This document shows, one piece after another, positions 27,689 through 36,913 of a stretch of 64,000 nucleotides of DNA. Each line of letters starts with the position of its first letter. Position 1 is the first letter of the stretch. The notes beneath the pieces were generated by a model. It worked only from the letters and a program-made list of their open reading frames with translations. It was not told the origin of the DNA and did no database searches. A program made the position numbers and the translations under genes. This stretch comes from Neptuniibacter pectenicola (GTDB taxonomy: Bacteria > Pseudomonadota > Gammaproteobacteria > Pseudomonadales > Balneatricaceae): positions 124,001 through 188,000 of the forward strand of contig NZ_LUTS01000006.1 in NCBI RefSeq assembly GCF_001597735.1, in the 5' to 3' direction.

Positions 27689-29287
27689 ATGGCTAAAGCA
27701 CCCGCAAAATCTAAATCATCAAAAAAACAAAACACCTCCTTTGAAGAATCCCTTTGGGACAGCGCCAATAAATTACGTGGCAGCGTCGAGTCATCTGAAT
27801 ACAAACACATCGTGTTGAGTTTGATCTTTCTTAAATTTATCAGTGATAAGTTTGAAGCCCATCGCCAAGCGCTCATTGATGATGGTAAAGAACAGTTTGT
27901 TGATATGGTGCCGTTTTATGCCCAGAGTAATGTGTTCTACCTGAGTGAAGAGGCACGTTGGGCGACGTTGATCAAACACAGCAAGCAGGATGATATCGCC
28001 CTTAAAATCGATACCGCCCTGCACACCATTGAGAAAACCAACAAATCGCTGGCGGGTGCCTTGCCGGATAACTACTTCTCACGTTTAGGCTTAGAAAGCA
28101 GCAAGCTGGCGGCGTTGCTCGATACCATTAACAATATTGATACGCTGGCCAACGAATGCCAGATGAGCGAAGAAGATCTGGTGGGTCGGGTGTATGAATA
28201 CTTCCTCGGTAAATTTGCCGCCAGTGAAGGTAAAGGCGGGGGCGAGTTCTATACGCCTAAATCGGTAGTGGCACTATTGGCCGAAATGCTGGAACCCTAC
28301 AAAGGTAAAATCTACGACCCTTGCTGTGGTTCGGGCGGCATGTTTGTGCAATCGGTCAAGTTTGTGAACAGTCACAACGGCAACCAAAAAGAGATCTCGA
28401 TCTACGGGCAGGAATACACCAGCGCAACCTATAAGCTCGCCAAAATGAACCTCGCGATTCGGGGGATTAACGGCAACTTGGGGGATGTTGCAGGGAATAC
28501 CTTCTTTAAAGATCAGCACCCTGATCTGAAAGCCGATTACATTATGGCTAACCCGCCGTTTAACCAAAAACAGTGGCGCGCCGACAATGAGCTGGTGGAT
28601 GATCCCCGCTGGGCCGGTTACACCGTACCGCCCACCGGTAATGCCAACTATGCGTGGATACTGCATATTCTCAGCAAACTCAGCGAAAGTGGCACCGCCG
28701 GTTTTGTCTTGGCCAATGGCTCCATGAGCTCTAACACCAGTGGCGAAGGCACCATTCGCCAAGAGATTATCGACAACGACCATGTGGATTGCATGATCGC
28801 GCTACCGGGGCAGCTGTTCTACACCACCCAGATCCCCGTGTGTTTATGGTTCCTCACCAAAAACAAAGGTGAAGATAAAACCCGCGGCTATCGTAACCGT
28901 AAAGGGGAAACCCTGTTTATCGATGCCCGTCAGATGGGCACCATGGCCAGCCGTATTCATAAAGAGCTGACCTCCGATGATCTAGCCAAAATCGCCGGTA
29001 CTTACCACGCATGGCGCGGTGAAACGCAGGATGGCAGTGGCACACTGGCACAGTATGAAGATGTGGCCGGTTATTGCAAAGCGGCCAGCTTAGCGGATAT
29101 TCAAAAGAACGATTATGTACTCACCCCCGGTCGCTATGTGGGCGCGGCGGATATCGAAGACGATGGCATCCCCTTTGAAGATAAGATGCGCGACCTCAGC
29201 CAAACCCTGTATCGCCAGATGAAAGAAGCGGAAGCGCTGGATAACACCATTCGTCAGAACTTGGAGGTGCTGGGTTATGGGGAGTGA
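27689..29287 (+). CDS. hsdM: Type I restriction-modification system methyltransferase subunit HsdM
   Basis: Adenine-N6 DNA methyltransferase subunit of 532 residues. The N-terminal helical domain (FEESLWDSANKLRGS) is typical of HsdM. The SAM-binding motif DPCCGSGGMF lies near residue 210 and the catalytic NPPF (ANPPFNQKQW) near 287; FYTPKSVV precedes them. With two copies plus one HsdS it methylates the recognition site; with HsdR it cleaves unmodified DNA. It overlaps hsdS by 11 bases, so translation is coupled. The start is ATG 27689. Base composition is richer in GC than most neighbours, consistent with transfer. Confidence 0.96.
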   Translation: MAKAPAKSKSSKKQNTSFEESLWDSANKLRGSVESSEYKHIVLSLIFLKFISDKFEAHRQALIDDGKEQFVDMVPFYAQSNVFYLSEEARWATLIKHSKQDDIALKIDTALHTIEKTNKSLAGALPDNYFSRLGLESSKLAALLDTINNIDTLANECQMSEEDLVGRVYEYFLGKFAASEGKGGGEFYTPKSVVALLAEMLEPYKGKIYDPCCGSGGMFVQSVKFVNSHNGNQKEISIYGQEYTSATYKLAKMNLAIRGINGNLGDVAGNTFFKDQHPDLKADYIMANPPFNQKQWRADNELVDDPRWAGYTVPPTGNANYAWILHILSKLSESGTAGFVLANGSMSSNTSGEGTIRQEIIDNDHVDCMIALPGQLFYTTQIPVCLWFLTKNKGEDKTRGYRNRKGETLFIDARQMGTMASRIHKELTSDDLAKIAGTYHAWRGETQDGSGTLAQYEDVAGYCKAASLADIQKNDYVLTPGRYVGAADIEDDGIPFEDKMRDLSQTLYRQMKEAEALDNTIRQNLEVLGYGE

Positions 29288-30674
29288 ATGGAAAACCGTA
29301 AATTTATCATCTTGTGCTAGCTTTCAAGAGGGGTATGTCAATCCTACTCAGAAGAAACCTGAATATTTCGATGGAGATATAAAATGGCTCAGAGCTACTG
29401 ATCTGAATGGAAGCTTTGTATACAGCACATCTAGAACCTTATCTGAAGCGGGTTACAAAAGTGCAGGGAAGAGCGCGTACTTATTTGAACCTGATACGTT
29501 AGCGATAAGTAAATCAGGGACAATTGGTAGGTTAGGTATTCTCAAGGATTACATGTGTGGTAACAGGGCTGTAATAAATATAAAACCAGATAAGGCCAAA
29601 GTAGACCCACTATTCATTTTTTATGTATTATCTAGTCGGCGTCATGAAATCGAAAACCTTGCGATTGGCAGTGTACAACCTAATTTATATACATCCGCAC
29701 TTGGCACTATTCAATTTAAAAAACCAAAGCTTGAAGAACAAAAAAATATATCGTACATCCTTGCCTCTATCGACAATAAAATCCAACTCAACCGCGAAAC
29801 CAATAAAACCCTAGAGCAGATGGCGCAAGCCTTGTTTAAAAGCTGGTTTGTGGATTTCGACCCCGTGATCGACAACGCCTTAGCCGCGGGTAAGCCTATC
29901 CCCGAGGAACTGCAAGCACGCGCCCAGCGCCGCCAGCAACAACTCGCCAAACCGGATCATCAACCCTTGCCCGATGATGTGCGCCAGTTATTCCCCAGTG
30001 AGTTTGAAGAAACCGAAGCGCTAGGCTGGGTGCCGAAGGGGTGGAGAGTTAGCAATATTAAAAGTTTTGGTCGGGTAGTTACAGGTAAAACTCCACCAAA
30101 ATCAGTCGAAGGAGCTTACGATGAAGTTGGCTTTCCTTTTATCACGCCAACTGATATTGATGACTCTATTTTTGTTGCTAAGGTAAACCGTTATTTATCT
30201 GATAAAGGCGCATCTGTCATAAATAAGAACAAAATTCCTAAGGGTTCAGTGTGTGTTAGTTGTATAGGTAGCCAGATGGGGAAAACGGTTATTAGCCCTA
30301 CAGCCGCCTATACTAATCAACAAATAAATTCTGTCGTTGTGACGGATGATTTTAGCCGAAATTATTTGTTTTATAACTTAAGAGGGCGGCGCGAAGAGCT
30401 TTTCTCGTTGGGAGCAAGTGGTTCGACAATGCCTATCCTTAATAAATCTTCATTTGAAAAGTTATTAGTTTTAAAGCCTTCAGATAGAATATTGCGAAAG
30501 TATCAAGAATTTACGGGCGAGCAAATGGAAAGTGTTTATCAAAGATTTATACAAATAGAATCCTTAGAAAATCTCCGTAACACCCTTCTCCCTAAATTGA
30601 TCTCCGGTGAACTGCGTCTGCCAGAGTCTCTGCTCGATAGCGAAACCAACCCGCCTGAGACTGCTTATGAGTGA
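29277..30674 (+). CDS. hsdS: Type I restriction-modification specificity subunit HsdS
   Basis: DNA-recognition subunit of 465 residues with two target recognition domains (TRD1 about 1-155, TRD2 about 255-425) and two conserved helical spacers. The first spacer (INRETNKTLEQMAQALFKSW then FVDFDPVIDNALAAG) is typical, and the C-terminal one ends LRNTLLPKLISGELR. The two TRD-coding stretches (about 29290-29740 and 30040-30550) are visibly richer in AT than the spacer and hsdM, as expected where TRDs are swapped between strains. The bipartite target cannot be read from sequence. It overlaps hsdM by 11 bases and the rhuM start by 8. Confidence 0.95.
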   Translation: MGSEWKTVNLSSCASFQEGYVNPTQKKPEYFDGDIKWLRATDLNGSFVYSTSRTLSEAGYKSAGKSAYLFEPDTLAISKSGTIGRLGILKDYMCGNRAVINIKPDKAKVDPLFIFYVLSSRRHEIENLAIGSVQPNLYTSALGTIQFKKPKLEEQKNISYILASIDNKIQLNRETNKTLEQMAQALFKSWFVDFDPVIDNALAAGKPIPEELQARAQRRQQQLAKPDHQPLPDDVRQLFPSEFEETEALGWVPKGWRVSNIKSFGRVVTGKTPPKSVEGAYDEVGFPFITPTDIDDSIFVAKVNRYLSDKGASVINKNKIPKGSVCVSCIGSQMGKTVISPTAAYTNQQINSVVVTDDFSRNYLFYNLRGRREELFSLGASGSTMPILNKSSFEKLLVLKPSDRILRKYQEFTGEQMESVYQRFIQIESLENLRNTLLPKLISGELRLPESLLDSETNPPETAYE

Positions 30675-31698
30675 TAAACCCCTCAGCCTGCAAGATCAAA
30701 GCACTGAGTTTCTGCTTTACACCGCCCCGAGTGGTGATGTGAAGGTTGAGGTGTTGTTGAATAACGAAACCCTGTGGCTGACACAAAAACGAATGTCAGA
30801 GCTGTTTGCCGTGGGTGTGCCTGCCATTTCGAAGCACTTAAAAAATATTTTTGAAAGCGGTGAGTTAGATGAAAAAGTGGTTGTTTCCTTTTTGGAAAAT
30901 ACCACTGCCCATGGCGCTATAGCGGGCAAGACACAAAAAACCACCACAAAATACTATAACCTCGATGCGGTGATCTCGGTCGGCTATCGGGTCAATTCGG
31001 TACAAGCCACTCAGTTTAGAATCTGGGCGACGGCGCTAATTAAAGAGTACATCATCAAAGGCTTTGCCATGGATGATGAGCGCCTTAAAAATGGTCGCTA
31101 CTTCGGTAAAGACTATTTTCGTGAGTTGTTGGAACGGGTCCGCTCTATTCGCGCGAGCGAACGACGTATCTACCAGCAAATCACGGATATTTTTGCTGAG
31201 TGCAGTATTGATTATGACCCGAAATCAGATACCACCCGTCAGTTCTATGCTCATGTGCAAGATCAGTTTCATTTTGCGATTACGGGTAATACATCTAGCG
31301 AGCTTATCTACAATAAAGCCGATAGCACTCAGCCATTGATGGGGATGAATACGTTTAAGCATGCGCCTGAAGGCCGTATTTTAAAGTCTGATACTACGGT
31401 GGGTAAAAACTATTTAAGTGAAAAAGAGATCAAACAGTTAGAGGCCGCAGTGGCGGGCTTTTTTGATTATATCGAACGTATTATTGAACGACGCAATAGC
31501 TTTACGATGCAAAATTTTGCCCTCAGTGTGGAGAAATTTTTAAGCTTTAACGAATACGAAGTGCTGGAAGGCTATGGTACGGTTACACGGGATCAAGCCA
31601 AAGAAAAGGCTCATGCTGAATACGAGAAATTTAATAAGCGGCAGCCTATCGAATCTGACTTTGATCGTATGCTGAAAAACTTGCCCAGCCGTGATTAA
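30667..31698 (+). CDS. rhuM: RhuM-family protein in the type I RM operon
   Basis: 343 residues of the RhuM ('virulence protein RhuM', PF13310) family: FLLYTAPSGDVKVEVLLNNE, then LWLTQKRMSELFAVGVPAIS with an HTH-like N-terminus, KYYNLDAVISVGYRVNS and a long helical C-terminus with FFDYIERIIERRNSFTM. RhuM genes are often found in restriction and toxin loci and in Salmonella pathogenicity island 3; the biochemical role is unknown. I start it at ATG 30667, overlapping the hsdS stop by 8 bases, so it is translationally coupled. The frame is open 20 codons upstream inside hsdS. Confidence 0.9.
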   Translation: MSDKPLSLQDQSTEFLLYTAPSGDVKVEVLLNNETLWLTQKRMSELFAVGVPAISKHLKNIFESGELDEKVVVSFLENTTAHGAIAGKTQKTTTKYYNLDAVISVGYRVNSVQATQFRIWATALIKEYIIKGFAMDDERLKNGRYFGKDYFRELLERVRSIRASERRIYQQITDIFAECSIDYDPKSDTTRQFYAHVQDQFHFAITGNTSSELIYNKADSTQPLMGMNTFKHAPEGRILKSDTTVGKNYLSEKEIKQLEAAVAGFFDYIERIIERRNSFTMQNFALSVEKFLSFNEYEVLEGYGTVTRDQAKEKAHAEYEKFNKRQPIESDFDRMLKNLPSRD

Positions 31699-31773
31699 AC
31701 CTTGTATTACCCAATTACATTGAAGCAACAGCTAAGCGTACAACGCTGACAAAACACAACAGGATGTCGTGCC

Positions 31774-34700
31774 GTGAAATTTACCGAAGCCCAATTAGAA
31801 AATGCCATTATCCAACTACTGGAGGAGCTGGGTTATCCCCATGTGTTGGGCAGTGATCTTTCGCGGGGAACCACTGAGGTATTGATCAAATCGGATCTGC
31901 GTGCTTTTTTAAGTCAGCAATATGCCAGTGAAGGTATTACTGATCATGAGATCGACGGCATTATCCGTCAGTTAGAGCTGCTCTCGGCGAGTGATCTGTA
32001 TGAGAGTAACAAAACCTTCTGTAAGTGGTTGAGCGATGGTTTTTTACTCAAGCGCGAAGACCCTAGTGATAAAGACCTCTATATACAGCTGATCGATTAC
32101 AGCGACCTTGCAGCGATGCGGGTGCCTACAGCGGATGAAGTGGATCAGCTGTCCATTGTTGCCGAACAAGGTGCCAGCTATCAGGCCCAGCCGACCACGA
32201 ATAACCTTTTTAAAATCGTTAACCAGCTAGAGATTGAAGGGGTCGCCTCGGCCAGTGGTGGTGAGCTGCGTATTCCTGATGGCATTTTATATATCAATGG
32301 TTTGCCGCTGGTGTTGTTTGAGTTTAAAAGCGCCATTCGTGAAGAAGCCACCGTCCACGATGCTTACGTGCAAATCTGCACGCGCTACCGACGTGATATT
32401 CCCCAGTTATTTATTTATAACGCCCTCTGTGTGATCAGTGATGGCGTCAACAACAAGATGGGAACCCTGTTTGCGCCTTATGAGTTTTACTATGGCTGGC
32501 GCAAGGTCAACGGCAATGAGACGGCGGAAAAGGACGGTATCAGCTCGCTCACCAGTATGCTGCAAGGGCTGTTTGATCCGCAGCGTTTACGTGAGGTGAT
32601 CCGGCACTTTATCTATTTTCCGGATAAGAGCCATCAAGAGATCAAAATCGTCTGTCGTTATCCGCAGTATTATGCGGCCACTAAGCTCTACCAAAGCATT
32701 AAAGCGCATCAGAAACGACGTAACAGTGAAGGTGAGATTGTTGGCGACGACCCTTTAAGAGACGGAAAAGGCGGCACCTATTTTGGTGCCACCGGTTGCG
32801 GTAAAAGCTTTACCATGCAATTTTTAGTGCGCCTGTTGATGAAAAGCGTGGACTTTGCCAGCCCCACCATTGTGTTGATTACCGACCGTACCGATTTAGA
32901 CGATCAACTCTCTAAGCAGTTTACCAATGCCAAAACCTATATTGGTGATCAGATGGTTGAAACAGTGACCTCCCGTGCTGACTTGCGTGCCAAACTGCAG
33001 GGCCGCCAGAGTGGTGGGGTTTTCTTAACCACGATTCATAAATTTACGGAAGATGTCGCGCTGTTAACGGATCGCTGTAATGTGATCTGCATTTCCGATG
33101 AGGCCCACCGTAGCCAGATTAATTTAGAGCAAAAAATCTCGGTGGTGACTGAGGGCAAAAACCGAGGGGTTAAGAAAACCTACGGCTTTGCTAAATATCT
33201 GCATGACTCTCTACCGAACGCCACCTATGTGGGTTTTACCGGCACACCCATTGATGCCACCTTGGATGTGTTTGGCAAGGTGGTTGATAGCTACACTATG
33301 AACGAGTCCGTTAAGGATGAGATTACCGTGCGCATTGTCTATGAAGGCCGTGCGGCAAAAGTGGTTCTTGATAACAGTAAGCTGAAAGAGATTGAAGCGT
33401 ATTATCAACAATGTGCAGAAGAGGGCGCTAGCGATTACCAGATAGACGACAGTAAAAAAGCGATGGCCAGTATGGGGGCGATCCTTGGCGATCCTGACCG
33501 TATACATGCCTTAGCCAAGGACTTTGTAGCGCACTATGAAGATCGCGTGGCTGAAGGCGCCACCGTGGCGGGCAAGGCGATGTTTGTCAGTAGCTCTCGC
33601 CAAATTGCCTATCAGCTGTATCAGGAGTTACAGGTCTTACGCCCTGAATGGTTTGAGGTACTGGATTGCGCCAAGGGTGAATTACTTAGCGACAAAGAGC
33701 GTAAGGAGATAAAAGCCTCTGCGCGAGTGCGCATGGTGATGACGCGCAATAAAGATGATGAGAAAGCGCTGTGGGATCTACTCGGCAGTAAAGATGACCG
33801 AAAAGAGCTGGATCGCCAATTTAAGCAGGCTAAATCTAACTTTAAAATCGCCATTGTGGTGGATATGTGGCTGACCGGCTTTGATGTGCCGTTCCTCGAT
33901 ACCCTGTATATCGACAAACCCGTCTCACAGCATAACTTGATACAAACGATTTCACGGGTAAACCGCAAATTTAAGGGTAAGAAAAAAGGGCTGGTGGTGG
34001 ATTACATCGGGATTAAAACCCAGATGAACAAAGCACTGAAGCAGTTTGGTGGCAGTGGTGATGACAACTTTGAAGATATCGCCGCCTCTATTGTTGAAGT
34101 GCGTAACCACTTAGACCTACTGAACAAAGCCTTTTATCATTTTGATAGCGCCGACTATTTCTCCGGCGACCCTGTTGGCCAGTTAAACTGTCTCAACGAA
34201 GCCGCTGAATATGCAATGCAAACGGAAAAAACCGAAAAGCGCTTTATGGATATTACCAAGCGCTTAAAGGCTGCCTATGACATCTGCTGTGGTAACGAGC
34301 AGATCAGCAAAGATGAGCGTGACCATATTCACTTTTATATGGCGATCCGCTCTATTATCCACAAGCTAACCCGAGGTGTAGCACCGGATACGGCACAGAT
34401 GAACGCCAAAGTGCGCGATATGATCGCCGAAGCGATTAAAAGCGAGGGTGTCGAAGAGATCTTCAAATTGGGTGATGAAGCCGAAGAGGGCGCGATTGAT
34501 ATCTTTGATGAGGATTATTTAGCTAAAATCGACAAGATTAAACTGCCGAATACCAAGATTAAACTGCTGCAAAAGCTGTTGGAAAAAGCCATTGGTGAAG
34601 TCTCCAAAACTAACAAAGTGCAAGCGGTCGATTTCTCTAAAAAGTTCAAAGCGCTGGTGGATAAATACAACGAACGTAAAGAAGATGATGTGCTTGTTAG

Positions 34701-35079
34701 CAGCGTGCTGGAAGACTTCTCTAATGAAATTATCGACCTGTACCATGACCTAAAAAACGAAATGACATCCTTTGCCGATATGGGCATCGACTTTGAAGAG
34801 AAAGCGTTTTACGACATCTTAAAATCCCTGTCGATTAAGTATGACTTCACCTACCCCGAAGATAAGATGATCGAACTGGCTAAGCATGCCAAGGAAGAGG
34901 TCGATAGCGTCGCCAGCTTCCCCGCATGGAACCAACGGGAAGATATCAAAGCCGAGCTGCAAGTGAAACTGATCTTGCTACTGGCCAAATACGGTTATCC
35001 ACCGGTGGCTAATGATGATGTTTATAAAAAGATCTTGGAGCAGGCAGAAAACTTTAAGAGGAATCGGGGGGGGAGGTAG
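31774..35079 (+). CDS. hsdR: Type I restriction-modification system endonuclease subunit HsdR
   Basis: Motor and nuclease subunit of 1101 residues. The N-terminal PD-(D/E)xK nuclease has IPDGILYINGLP then LFEFKS (about residues 166-186). The SF2 translocase follows with Walker A GATGCGKSF near 340, TDRTDLDDQL, the DEAH box (CISDEAHRSQ) near 442 and the FTGTPID motif. Helicase domain 2 has MWLTGFDVPFLDTLYIDKP and the ISRVNRKF arginine motif. A helical C-terminal region contacts HsdM. The start is GTG 31774 with AGGA nine bases upstream. All catalytic motifs are intact, so the system looks functional. Confidence 0.96.
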   Translation: MKFTEAQLENAIIQLLEELGYPHVLGSDLSRGTTEVLIKSDLRAFLSQQYASEGITDHEIDGIIRQLELLSASDLYESNKTFCKWLSDGFLLKREDPSDKDLYIQLIDYSDLAAMRVPTADEVDQLSIVAEQGASYQAQPTTNNLFKIVNQLEIEGVASASGGELRIPDGILYINGLPLVLFEFKSAIREEATVHDAYVQICTRYRRDIPQLFIYNALCVISDGVNNKMGTLFAPYEFYYGWRKVNGNETAEKDGISSLTSMLQGLFDPQRLREVIRHFIYFPDKSHQEIKIVCRYPQYYAATKLYQSIKAHQKRRNSEGEIVGDDPLRDGKGGTYFGATGCGKSFTMQFLVRLLMKSVDFASPTIVLITDRTDLDDQLSKQFTNAKTYIGDQMVETVTSRADLRAKLQGRQSGGVFLTTIHKFTEDVALLTDRCNVICISDEAHRSQINLEQKISVVTEGKNRGVKKTYGFAKYLHDSLPNATYVGFTGTPIDATLDVFGKVVDSYTMNESVKDEITVRIVYEGRAAKVVLDNSKLKEIEAYYQQCAEEGASDYQIDDSKKAMASMGAILGDPDRIHALAKDFVAHYEDRVAEGATVAGKAMFVSSSRQIAYQLYQELQVLRPEWFEVLDCAKGELLSDKERKEIKASARVRMVMTRNKDDEKALWDLLGSKDDRKELDRQFKQAKSNFKIAIVVDMWLTGFDVPFLDTLYIDKPVSQHNLIQTISRVNRKFKGKKKGLVVDYIGIKTQMNKALKQFGGSGDDNFEDIAASIVEVRNHLDLLNKAFYHFDSADYFSGDPVGQLNCLNEAAEYAMQTEKTEKRFMDITKRLKAAYDICCGNEQISKDERDHIHFYMAIRSIIHKLTRGVAPDTAQMNAKVRDMIAEAIKSEGVEEIFKLGDEAEEGAIDIFDEDYLAKIDKIKLPNTKIKLLQKLLEKAIGEVSKTNKVQAVDFSKKFKALVDKYNERKEDDVLVSSVLEDFSNEIIDLYHDLKNEMTSFADMGIDFEEKAFYDILKSLSIKYDFTYPEDKMIELAKHAKEEVDSVASFPAWNQREDIKAELQVKLILLLAKYGYPPVANDDVYKKILEQAENFKRNRGGR

Positions 35080-35206
35080 GATGGGGAAATTTTGAAGGCT
35101 TTCCACATCGCACGTTAATCACTCTTAACCTGCGATGGTCTATTTTAGTCGTTATCTCTGATCATAATAGGCGAGGGACAGAGGTGTATTTTTTTCGTAC
35201 AGAATA

Positions 35207-35534
35207 CTAAGAAAGTGTGCCGTACAACTTGGCCCCCATATCAACACATCCTGAGGGCTTATTTTTACGGCTAGAGATACGAAGGCAGTAGAATTCAGCC
35301 CTTTGACTTAAATCCTTAATTACCTTTAGCGCACCTTCGTTTATTTCAGTACAAAAAATCAATATACGAGATTGATGGTCTTTTGGTATTCCACTGAGTG
35401 TTTTTTGTATTGTCCCCCCCGGTATGGATAACAGAGTCATAGATGAGAATGTTCTCTATATCTGGCTCAAGGTGCTTAATGATCATTCTCGTATCATATT
35501 TATTAACTACGATTGATAAATTAGATACATGCAA
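35207..35534 (-). pseudogene. Phosphoribosyltransferase-like fragment split at a seven-G tract
   Basis: Two overlapping leftward frames join into one sensible product of about 109 residues if one G is removed from the G7 tract (C7 at 35414-35420 on the plus strand). The joined sequence contains ILIYDSVIHTGGTIQ, a good match to the PRPP loop of type I phosphoribosyltransferases (DDVxxTGGT), and ends GAKLYGTL like the family. Upstream of the TTG at 35534 is an in-frame stop, so an N-terminal part of a normal enzyme is missing or in another frame. It could be a decayed gene, a phase-variable gene or a sequencing slip. It lies between hsdR and the Fur box of fldA. Confidence 0.55.
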
Positions 35535-35552
35535 CTAAATAGTATTGATGTT

Positions 35553-35571
35553 AATAATGATTATCATTTAA
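35553..35571. promoter_or_regulatory. Fur box upstream of flavodoxin
   Basis: AATAATGATTATCATTTAA matches 14 of 19 positions of the Fur consensus, including the unbroken inner AATGAT-ATCATT. It lies about 80 bases before the flavodoxin start, so flavodoxin is probably induced when iron is scarce. Confidence 0.75.
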
Positions 35572-35648
35572 AATGATGGTATTTTAAAAGTCGAACGCAA
35601 GCTATTTAGCGAGCAAAAGCCTCAAACTAGATTTAGAGACCTACTTTC

Positions 35649-36164
35649 GTGAAAACTGCACTCTTCTATGGAACAACCACAGGTAACACAGGCGATATAG
35701 CCGATAAAGTAAAAGCTGCATGGGATATTTCCGATATTGATCTATTCGATGTGGCGGACACAACACTCGATTCGGCCAGTCATTATGATCTTTTGATCTT
35801 TGCTATTCCCACTTGGGATTACGGTGAAGTTCAAGAAGATTGGCTAGATGTTTGGGAAGAGGTGGACCAGCTTAATTTTGCAGGTAAGCAAGCAGCCTTT
35901 ATTGGTTTAGGTGATCAATACGGTTACCCAGAGTGGTTTGTTGATGCTATGGGTATGCTACACGATAAAATTGTCACCAAAGGTGCTGAAATCGTGGGCC
36001 ACTGGCCTATCGATGGCTACGAATTTGAAGAATCAAAAGCCCTCACGCAAGATAAAAAGCACTTTATCGGCCTTGCGCTAGATGAAGACTGGCAACGCGA
36101 GCAAACAGCAGAGCGTCTTACTGGCTGGTTAGATCAGGTCAAACTGGAGCTGGGGTTATTTTAA
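35649..36164 (+). CDS. fldA: Flavodoxin (long-chain)
   Basis: FMN electron carrier of 171 residues. The phosphate loop is FYGTTTGNTGDIA at residues 7-19, followed by the flavin-stacking loops IPTWDYGEVQEDW and GLGDQYGYPEWF; the 20-residue insert of long-chain flavodoxins is present after VDAMGMLHD. It replaces ferredoxin under iron limitation, in line with the Fur box at 35553. The start is GTG 35649; the ribosome site (AGAG) is weak. The gene is alone. Confidence 0.95.
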   Translation: MKTALFYGTTTGNTGDIADKVKAAWDISDIDLFDVADTTLDSASHYDLLIFAIPTWDYGEVQEDWLDVWEEVDQLNFAGKQAAFIGLGDQYGYPEWFVDAMGMLHDKIVTKGAEIVGHWPIDGYEFEESKALTQDKKHFIGLALDEDWQREQTAERLTGWLDQVKLELGLF

Positions 36165-36366
36165 GGCTCTACTATTTATGTAATCTCATTCAAAAATCTA
36201 CCCGCTCCGTCGAGCGAAAGTGGGGGCATGTTGGGAGTATACATCAATGGTCCTCGTTCTAGCCTTATTATGTGTTTGGTGAACCTGGCGTTGCACAGCC
36301 CCTTTTGATAGGAAGAAACTTTATATTCACATCTTCGCTGTATGGCGAATAATGGATAGTGTTCAG

Positions 36367-36898
36367 CTAGACTAATTTTTGTAGTAGGGATTCGATCGTT
36401 TGAACTAATGCCTTGTTTTTTTCTGAATTAAGCGCATCGTTGTGTGGGGCAGAAAATGTGTTGCTGTCGTTATCGAAATACTTACCTGAAGCATTTTCAA
36501 AATCCTTATCTAATGCCGCTTTGACTAAGACTTCTGCGCCAATTGAGAGGCTTTTTCCCTCGATCCCGTAAGCATTTTTGACCATTTTGCTCGCCAGTAA
36601 TGATCCGGGGTTAATGGCAATAATCGAAGGCCAATTGGACGGGTGTTCTTGGGCTAGGTAGAAAGACCACATGGTTATGGCGAGTTTGCTTTGGGCATAG
36701 GCCTGATTTGCATTATCGATTTTGATGTTTCCTCTAAGTGCCTCGAGAACCACGGGAGCTTAGGTGTTCATAAGCCTTATTTAGCTTAGTTTTGTTGCGG
36801 CCATGTATCAGTATATTATGGCCCTTTCGAGCTAATAATTTTGCTGTCTCCAGACCAATACCATCAGTAGAACCGGTGATTAGAATTGTTTTTTTCAT
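36367..36898 (-). pseudogene. Short-chain dehydrogenase, internally deleted and out of frame
   Basis: From ATG 36898 (with AGGA 7 bases upstream) a classical SDR N-terminus is read: [19 protein letters not shown] and [17 protein letters not shown]. It then runs into a stop. The C-terminal half is in another frame from about 36753: [20 protein letters not shown], carrying the catalytic YxxxK, to ESLLQKLV. About 90 residues are missing between, including the NNAG strand and the catalytic Ser. It follows the luciferase-like gene by 15 bases and was probably the last gene of that operon. Confidence 0.8.
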
Positions 36899-36913
36899 GT
36901 CAATTTCCTAGCT

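Noticed and set aside
28274-28783. 169-codon frame opposite hsdM
   Set aside because: Antisense shadow of a strongly conserved gene; composition reflects the complementary strand.
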